Shown piece by piece: positions 57,924-64,000 of a stretch of DNA of 64,000 nt (position 1 is its first letter; every line of letters begins with the position of its first letter). Below the pieces are notes generated by a model. It saw nothing but the letters and a program-made list of their open reading frames with translations. It made no database searches and was not told where the DNA came from. The DNA comes from Neobacillus pocheonensis (GTDB lineage: Bacteria; Bacillota; Bacilli; Bacillales; Cytobacillaceae), in assembly GCA_023702235.1 (NCBI GenBank), contig JAMQCR010000002.1, positions 744,001 through 808,000 on the forward strand. The letters are read 5' to 3'. Both the position numbers and the translations under genes were made by a program.

Positions 57924-58235
57924 ATGGGTACAAAAGGTAAGAAGTCTAAAACATATACATTTGAATTGAAAATGGAAGCAATGAGATTGAGAGAACTTGG
58001 TTACACCAATCCTCAAATTGCAGAAAAATTGAATATCGCTGACAGGGATCGTGTAAAAGTATGGTGGAGGAACTACAGGAAGGATGGAGAGGCAGCCTTC
58101 ATTGATAAGAGGGGGCGACATAAAGAATCTAAAGACACAGACCGTTATGTTAAAAAGTTGGAGATGGAGAATGCCATCCTAAAAAAGTATCTAGAGATTT
58201 TGAACAAGGAGGGAAGAAAATTAGGTTCCAGGTAG
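57924..58235 (+). CDS. IS3 family transposase OrfA
   Basis: This 103-residue DNA-binding subunit has a helix-turn-helix (MRLRELGYTNPQIAEKLNIADRDRVKVWWRNYRKDG) and a leucine-zipper tail (KKLEMENAILKKYLEILNKEGRK). ATG follows AAGAGGTG. OrfB continues in another frame, probably made by frameshifting. Confidence 0.85.
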   Translation: MGTKGKKSKTYTFELKMEAMRLRELGYTNPQIAEKLNIADRDRVKVWWRNYRKDGEAAFIDKRGRHKESKDTDRYVKKLEMENAILKKYLEILNKEGRKLGSR

Positions 58236-58243
58236 TAGACCAC

Positions 58244-59079
58244 TTGAAGGGAGAATATACAATAGAGGAATTATGCAAGTACCTTCATGTTTCCGTTTCT
58301 GGTTATTATAAGTACAAAAAAACGGCAGTCATCCAAAAGGACGTAGAGTTAAGCCAACGCATATTGGAAATCTATCATAAGTATAACGGCATTTACGGCT
58401 ACAGACAGATCCATATGGAGTTGACTGAGGGTGATGGTTTGAAGGTCAATCACAAGAAGGTCTTCAGAATCTATCATGAACTTGGGCTCCTGGCAAGATC
58501 AGAAAGAAAAAGTTTCGAAATTTAAACCAATATAAACAAACTGAGCCGGAAAGGATTATGCCAAATCTTCTTGAACGGGACTTCTCAGCTAATGAACCGG
58601 ACACTAAATGGGTTACGGATATAACTGAGTTCACCTTATTCGATAAAAAACTGTATGTCTCAGCTGTAATGGACTTGTACAACAAAGAAATCATAGGTTA
58701 TCAAATTGGGAATTTTCCAGATAAACTATTCGTAATGAAAACAATAAAGATAGCATTAGACAAAAGAAAGGACGCGGATGGCGTAATCCTTCATAGCGAC
58801 AGAGGAAGCCAATACACGTCCCGTGTCCTGCAGGACACTCTTGAATCTTTAGGATTCCGCTTGAGCATGTCCCGTGCAGGTAACCCATATGACAATGCCT
58901 GCATCGAGAGTTTTTTTTCCCATTTCAAAACGGAAGCCATTTATCCTTATGATGTCCAGTTTTTAGAAGAATTAGAGCAAAGAATTGTAGAATATATTAA
59001 GTTTTACAATAACGAACGAAGGCAAAAGAAGCTAGGCAAGCAATCACCAATCAACTTTCGGCTCCAAAACGCTGCTTAA
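58244..59079 (+). pseudogene. IS3 family transposase OrfB, frameshifted
   Basis: The first part (58244-58525) has EYTIEELCKYLHVSVSGYYKY and GIYGYRQIHMEL; the second (58558-59079) has the catalytic triad in WVTDITEF, HSDRGSQYT and NACIESFFSHFKTE. The two are one frame apart, with the shift at an A run near 58510. It is inactive as read. The frame opens upstream of 58244 (RFQVVDHLKG), as expected for an OrfAB fusion. Confidence 0.85.
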
Positions 59080-59635
59080 GAAAAGGAAATTGGTCCCTAT
59101 TTAGCTAATACTGGAGTAAACGTTCTGGAACAGCTTGAAATGGAGTAAACGCATGGTAACCTGATCCGGTGAAGCCAGTTTAAGAATAAGCTGGTTTTCC
59201 TGGAGCGAGAACCATGCGTGGAGAGGCTCCATGTCAAGCACCATAGATAATAGAAAACATCCCATAAGAAAAAGGGAGCAATTTCCTTTACAGGACAATT
59301 ACTCCCAGGTTTTTTTAAATTTCCACTTTTTGGGTCTAGACCATCGTGAGCATAGGCTATTTAGTATTCCACAATCGGGCCAGATTGTTGAGGGTGTAGT
59401 TTAGCATTAATAGTGGAGAACCGTATCATAAGTAACTGAGAAATTTATTTAGAAATTTGTAACATTTGGAAAAAGCATCAACTAATTTGCAGAGAGTAAG
59501 AAAGGACAACTATTAAGAGATGTCCTTTCTTACTGATACATATGTTGAATTTGTAAGTTTACCAAATCCAAATAATTGTCCTGACTTTTTAGTTGACAGA
59601 AATTTAAACGGTTAGTTTAACCTAGTTATTTTTCC
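59080..59635. other. Intergenic stretch after the IS element
   Basis: No gene is supported. TGGAGTAAACG occurs twice near 59111 and 59142. A minus-strand 65-codon frame (59101-59298) has no clear start signal. A diverged copy of the palindromic repeat is at 59371-59391 and a strong hairpin at 59495-59534. Confidence 0.4.
59495..59534. terminator. Strong hairpin, probable terminator of the GH43 gene
   Basis: AGTAAGAAAGGACA and TGTCCTTTCTTACT form a perfect 14-base stem with a 12-base loop, about 100 bases after the end of the minus-strand GH43 gene. Confidence 0.6.
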
Positions 59636-60623
59636 TTATTTATAAGGATCTATAGTTTGGATGGTACCATCATCATTATATGTTAGTTCTGTGTATTTTA
59701 CGCAACGCTTATGGTCAACTCCATCTGATAAAGAACAATCATGATAAAATAAATACCATTTATCGCCAAACTCAACAATGGAATGATGGGTTGTCCATCC
59801 TATCACAGGAGTCAGGATTGTCCCTTTGAAAACAAACGGACCTTGTGGATTTTTACTCATTGCATAGGCAATGCAATGGGCTGTTCCAGTAGAGTAAGAA
59901 AGATAGTAATTTTCTTTGTATTTATGGACCCAGGGACCTTCAAAGTATCTTCTTTCCTCATCACCAGCAAGGATAGGGTTACCTTCTTCATCAACAATGG
60001 AAATCTCTTGATGTCTTTCTTTAAATGTAAGTATATCTTCATTTATTTCTGCGACCATGGGTCCTAACGCAGGTTCTGAATTAGCAGGACCTTCCCCATC
60101 AGGTTAAAAAACACCAGTCCGCCATTTTTCCAATTGTCCTCCCCAGAGTCCGCCAAAATACATATAGGCCTTATTATCTTCGTCCACTAAAACAGAAGGG
60201 TCAATGCTAAAACTACCTGGTAAGTAAATCTTCTTCTGGCGTGAAAGGACCAGCGGGATTTGAGCTGGTAGAAACCCCTATTCTAAAAATATCATCTTTA
60301 TCTTTGGCTGGAAAAAATAAATAATATGTATTGTTTTTATAAGCAGAATCAGGTGCCCATAACTGTTTCTTTGCCCAAGGAATATTCTTTAGATGAAGCG
60401 CTTCCCCGTTGTCTACACATGGAGAATGAAAATCATCCATGGACAAAACATGATAATCTTCCATCGCATAGTGTTCCCCGTCATGAGTTAAAGGTCCATC
60501 GTGATCAAGATCATGAGAAGGATAAGGATAAATATAAATTTTACCCTCAAATACGTGAGCTGAAGGATCTGCTGTATAAATATGATCTACTAAAGGTGTA
60601 TTGGGTTTTGCGATTTTTTCCAT
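59636..60623 (-). pseudogene. Glycoside hydrolase family 43, frameshift and in-frame stop
   Basis: This enzyme of about 328 residues is a five-bladed propeller beta-xylosidase/arabinofuranosidase. The N-terminal part has NTPLVDHIYTADPSAHVFEGKIYIYPYPSHD with the catalytic-base Asp, and LWAPDSAYKNNTYYLFFPA. The frame shifts near 60215 to YLPGSFSIDPSVLVDEDNKAYMYFGG; a TAA at 60104-60106 interrupts KWRTGVF / PDGEGPANSEPALGP; then RYFEGPWVHKY with the acid Glu and HHSIVEFGDKWYLFYHD follow. It acts on plant xylan or arabinan oligosaccharides. No signal peptide is present. Confidence 0.87.
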
Positions 60624-60809
60624 CTCCTAATCTCCCTATTATTAGAAACTTTTTAAACAATTGTAATAAGCCTATGTTTATTGATATCGATATATAGTCA
60701 AAAAGGAATTACTTGAAAATATAAAATACTATTATATACTTAGTTTGTGCAGTAAACAAAGGAAAGTCAACGACTAAATCCTTTGTTAGATAGAAACGGA
60801 GGGATAGGA

Positions 60810-60968
60810 ATGAAAAAAGTAGTAATAACAGGTGGAAGTGGACTTCTTGGTTCTGACGTAATAAAAGAATTTTTAGAACATGGTTATGATGTTGTTAATG
60901 CAGATATGAAATATCCAAAACAAGCTCTTTGTCGAACGGTGATCACAGATTTACACTCTCTTCCTTAA
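60810..60968 (+). pseudogene. NAD-dependent epimerase/dehydratase, N-terminal fragment
   Basis: The frame opens with the nucleotide-binding MKKVVITGGSGLLGSDVIKEFLEHG behind GGAGGGATAGG and stops after 52 residues. Family members have about 300 residues, so only the first 50 remain; the rest is missing, with an LysR gene following on the other strand. Confidence 0.75.
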
Positions 60969-61026
60969 TCCTTCTATAAGGTCATTCATACTTATTAAAA
61001 TTTTTACTTTTTAAGATCTTTATCAT

Positions 61027-61896
61027 CTATTTTTTATTATCGTACTCTTTTAAAAAGTCGACAAATGCGTGAACAGCCGACAGTGAAAGTGACCTTTCCC
61101 TGTACAGCAGCCATGTACTTCTTTTTAAAGGCTCTCTATTCTTCTTGGTTAATATAATTTTGTGAACATCGTCGTCTTTTTTTAAGCAAATTGATGGAAG
61201 AATGGCATAGCCCAAACCCATAAGAACCATTTCTTTACAAGTATCGATGCGGTCTACCTCCATAGTGACGGTAGGGGGCTGTTCAAAGGTTTCCTGCCAC
61301 CAATTATCAATTAATGTTTTTTGGGTTTGGTCCGTTTCATAGTTAACTCTGGGCAGGCTAGGTAATTCCTTTATATTTTTTATTTGTTTTTGCGATACTA
61401 TTAACATAGGTTCTTCACGAAATAAATATTTTTCTTCCTGCCAGATATAATTTCCGCGGACAATACCAACATGAACCTCTTCTTTATGAAGCAGATGGTT
61501 TATTTCAGCACTCCAACCAGTTTTAACGTTAACTTCAACATTTGGATAATGATTAATGAATTCTTTTAAAATGGCTGGAAGTTCGTATCTTGCAAAAATA
61601 CCGGAAACTCCAATTCTTAATACCCCTCTGATTTCCTTATCCATGTTCTGTACAAATTCTTTCGTGTTTCGAAGCTGCAAGATCATATTTCTTGCATATT
61701 GGGCTATATATTCACCTTGTGCCGTGAATTCTACACCTCTTTTTCCTCTCGCAACAATCATTGTGCCAAAATCTCTTTCTAATTGCTGTAAGCGATAGGT
61801 TAATGCCGGTTGAGAAATATACAGTTTTTCTGCGGCTTTAGAAATATTTCTCTCCTGAAAGATGGTTTGGAGAATAACCCAATCTTTTTCATCCAT
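61027..61896 (-). CDS. LysR family transcriptional regulator
   Basis: This regulator of about 289 residues has an N-terminal winged helix (ISKAAEKLYISQPALTYRLQQLERDFG) and an effector domain (GVLRIGVSGIFARYELPAIL; LLHKEEVHVGIVRGNY). I chose ATG at 61896, which follows TAAGGAGG; an in-frame ATG at 61920 lies upstream of that site. It is divergent from the MFS gene at 62228, which it probably controls. Confidence 0.9.
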   Translation of the reverse strand: MDEKDWVILQTIFQERNISKAAEKLYISQPALTYRLQQLERDFGTMIVARGKRGVEFTAQGEYIAQYARNMILQLRNTKEFVQNMDKEIRGVLRIGVSGIFARYELPAILKEFINHYPNVEVNVKTGWSAEINHLLHKEEVHVGIVRGNYIWQEEKYLFREEPMLIVSQKQIKNIKELPSLPRVNYETDQTQKTLIDNWWQETFEQPPTVTMEVDRIDTCKEMVLMGLGYAILPSICLKKDDDVHKIILTKKNREPLKRSTWLLYRERSLSLSAVHAFVDFLKEYDNKK

Positions 61897-61920
61897 TGCA
61901 GCACTTACCTCCTTAACCAT

Positions 61921-62227
61921 AAATTATATTTATATTTCTTTTAAAAATATACAAATTATTTCAATAATTAATACTATACTAAAAATATAAATGTGAAAAT
62001 ATAAAATTACAATTCCTCTAAAATAAATAAAAAGCGATAAAATAATTTTTAAATTTCTCCAATTTCTTTATCATAAAGAGATTTTATGGATGTTAATAAA
62101 TAATCGATATTTTTTTTATTTTTTGAATTATGATAATTTTTATTTAGCAACTTTGATAGACAAGTCAATGACAAAGACAGAAAGGGGAGGAATGAAAAAA
62201 ACATGAGACAAAAGGGGAGGAATTGTC
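61921..62227. promoter_or_regulatory. Divergent control region, LysR / MFS genes
   Basis: This very AT-rich gap separates the divergent genes and must hold both promoters. It contains an AATCGAT motif near 62101. No T-N11-A site could be assigned with confidence. Confidence 0.5.
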
Positions 62228-63576
62228 ATGTATAAATCGGGACTTAACATAGCAAATCGAATGGATAGGTTACCTATTTCGTCTGTTCACAAGAAAATAA
62301 TTATTGCTTTAGCTGTTGCCTACTTTTTTGAATTCGCAGACTTGAATACGTTTTCATACGCTGCACCTGCATTAGTAAAACAATGGCATTTACCTTTAAA
62401 TACTATCGCAATTATTAACTCCAGTGCCTTTTTTGGAATGTTTATAGGAGCTACTGCAGGGGGATGGCTTGGAGATAAGGCGGGAAGAAAGAAATCGCTC
62501 ATTATTTCGCTTGTACTGTTATCTTTATTCTCTGCTTTGAATGCGCTTTCGTGGGATATTTGGTCGCTTGCAATCTTCCGATTTGTAACAGGGATGGCAT
62601 CTTCGTCTTTATTAGTTAATGCAAATACGTATATTATCGAATTCTTTCCAAAAGCTGTTCGCGGTAAATATCAAGGCTGGCTGTTGCGATTGGAATCACG
62701 GGTATTCCGATTACTGGTTATGTTTCCACTTGGTTAATACCTATGGCGGATTATGGATGGCGGCTCGTGTTTGTATGGGGGGCACTGGGGATCATTGCGT
62801 TATTCGGGATAGTTAAATTGTTTGAATTACCCCGCTGGTATGAAATGAAAGGACAAGTAAGCAAAGCAAAAGAAACCTTGGAACAAATAGAAAAAATTGT
62901 GGCAGGTGAAAAAGGGCCCCTTGCTAAACCGGAGCCTGAAGTAATGATTGCTCCAGTTACTACAGGGAGAATGTCAGATATTTTCAAAGGGATTTACCTT
63001 AAACGTACGATTATACTTATTTGCGTTTGGACCCTTCAAACTATAGCCTTTTATGGCTTTGGGTCCTGGGTCCCAACATTATTAGTAAAACAAGGGATTG
63101 GAATTTCCCACTCTTTACTTTACAGTACTTTAATTACTTTAGGTGCTCCATTAGGATCATTAACTGGAGCAATGATCTTAGACCGCTTCGAGAGAAAAAC
63201 AAATATTATTGTCTCTTGTTTCTTCATTGCAATTGCAGTATTTTTATTCGGAGCCACACTAAATCCTGTAATGATTGTTGTATTTGGCTTCCTTATTAAC
63301 TATATCGAAAGAACCTTCTCATCAAATCTTTATACGTATACATCAGAACTTTATGGAACCGAAGTACGTTCCTTCGGACAAGGTTTAACTTACGGCATCG
63401 GAAGAGCATCTAATATAATCGGACCATTCATTATTAGTTTTATTTACACTGGGTACGGATATTTAAATGTATTTCTTCTGATTTCAATTGTGTGGGCTGC
63501 CACAGCAGTAGCAATATTCTTTGGCCACGTACATCTAAGCGAAGTCTGGAAGAAATCAATGGAACCCAGTCGTTAA
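62228..63576 (+). pseudogene. MFS transporter, metabolite:H+ symporter type, one frameshift
   Basis: This 12-helix transporter of about 449 residues resembles the NiaP/aromatic-acid group of MFS symporters (FFEFADLNTFSYAAPALVKQW; GATAGGWLGDKAGRKKSLI; ELYGTEVRSFGQGLTYGIGRASNIIGP). The frame is lost near 62680; reading one base off gives AVAIGITGIPITGYVSTWLIPMADYGWRLVFVWG, which restores helix 5. ATG follows AAAGGGGAGG. The LysR gene opposite probably regulates it. Confidence 0.87.
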
Positions 63577-63832
63577 ATACCTACTCAGCATCATCCAATC
63601 TCTAATATAAATATTTTACTAATATCACAATTCCACGAAAAGGAGCTAATTAGTTTTTAGCTTCTTTTCTCTTTTTTTCCTAGCCGTCCGAATTTGATAG
63701 ATTCCTTATTATCATAAAAATTTTCAATGGACTTTTATAAATTATTGATATTTTTTTTATTACAAAAATTATAATATGCTTATATTAAAGATTTTTATCA
63801 TAAAAGGACCCTATTTCATGGAGGTGATTTTA

Positions 63833-63994
63833 ATGTGGATTATCACTGTTTATTCAAGCGAAAAAGGCATTACAATGTATGAGTTTGATAGCGAGAAGGA
63901 AGCAAGAGAAGCATTACAGGATGTTCAGGGTTTTAAAATTCTTTCAGAGATTATTTATTTAAGTGAACAATCTCCTGCTTTAGTAGCAGTTTAA
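63833..63994 (+). CDS. Small conserved-looking protein
   Basis: This 53-residue protein (MWIITVYSSEKGITMYEFDSEKEA...) has a beta-alpha-beta look and a good GGAGGTG site nine bases before the ATG. It is not recognised. It follows the MFS gene by about 260 bases of AT-rich DNA with no other gene. Confidence 0.55.
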   Translation: MWIITVYSSEKGITMYEFDSEKEAREALQDVQGFKILSEIIYLSEQSPALVAV

Positions 63995-64000
63995 TATTTT

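Larger units (their letters stand above)
57849..59079 (+). mobile_element. IS3/IS150-type insertion sequence
   Basis: The element carries orfA and orfB of an IS3-family transposase. The left end is probably near 57849 (TGAACTGCACCCC...). I could not find the matching inverted repeat on the right, so the right end is undefined. orfB is broken. Confidence 0.75.

Noticed and set aside
57789..58121. 110-codon minus-strand frame over the IS left end
   Set aside because: It is antisense to orfA, whose helix-turn-helix is clear.
59101..59298. 65-codon minus-strand frame after the IS element
   Set aside because: There is no ribosome binding site or recognised family; kept only as a note in the intergenic entry.

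Overview
The window comes from a low-GC, Gram-positive, endospore-forming bacterium of the Bacillaceae (a Bacillus, Neobacillus or Peribacillus type). The support is a gerA-type germinant receptor operon, hxlR-hxlAB, DUF3231, YolD-like and YbcI/YbcF-like genes, AGGAGG-type ribosome binding sites and frequent TTG/GTG starts. No rRNA, tRNA or CRISPR array was seen.

Layout. 1-655 is a tract without genes and with unusual composition. 996-1520 is a DUF218/YdcF gene. 1612-10246 holds a broken LacI regulator, two identical operators, a complete carbohydrate-type ABC importer, an inositol-monophosphatase-like enzyme, a glycerophosphodiesterase, an unrecognised protein and a YdcZ-type membrane protein; together they look like a system for uptake and breakdown of a glycerophosphodiester, perhaps glycerophosphoinositol. 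An IS3 remnant follows. 11253-16578 is an inorganic carbon uptake cluster (dabB, broken dabA, ybcI-like, ybcF-like). 17428-21201 is a Gabija-like anti-phage pair (OLD nuclease plus UvrD-like helicase), both frameshifted. 21998-26068 holds two acetyltransferases, small proteins, DUF3231 and YolD-like genes. 26254-26406 is a possible structured RNA or repeat element. 26574-30256 is a gerA-type operon with broken A and B genes. 30402-33890 holds rpiA, hxlR and the ribulose monophosphate genes hxlA-hxlB, plus a short-chain dehydrogenase.

35340-36670 is a patchwork of gene pieces: the C-terminal part of a phenylalanine hydroxylase, a nuclease-like piece, a PhzF piece, and a cardiolipin synthase whose 3' part is inverted. 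37699-56692 is a large catabolic region: etfBA, an MFS acid transporter, two paralogous FadR-type GntR regulators, iron alcohol dehydrogenase, aldehyde dehydrogenase, acyl-CoA dehydrogenase, CoA-transferase, fumarate-reductase-like flavoprotein, enoyl-CoA hydratase, FadF-like ETF:quinone reductase, RraA-like protein, D-2-hydroxyacid dehydrogenase and glycerate kinase. Copies of a TTATCGATAA-type palindrome precede several of its units, so it is probably one GntR regulon. Its substrate is not evident. 57849-59079 is an IS3/IS150-type element, followed by a broken GH43 glycosidase, an epimerase fragment, a LysR regulator and a broken MFS transporter.

An important caution: at least 18 otherwise well-conserved genes, including housekeeping ones, are split by single-base shifts or stops. 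The density suggests residual indel errors in the assembly as much as real gene decay, so the 'pseudogene' entries mean 'reading frame broken in this sequence'.
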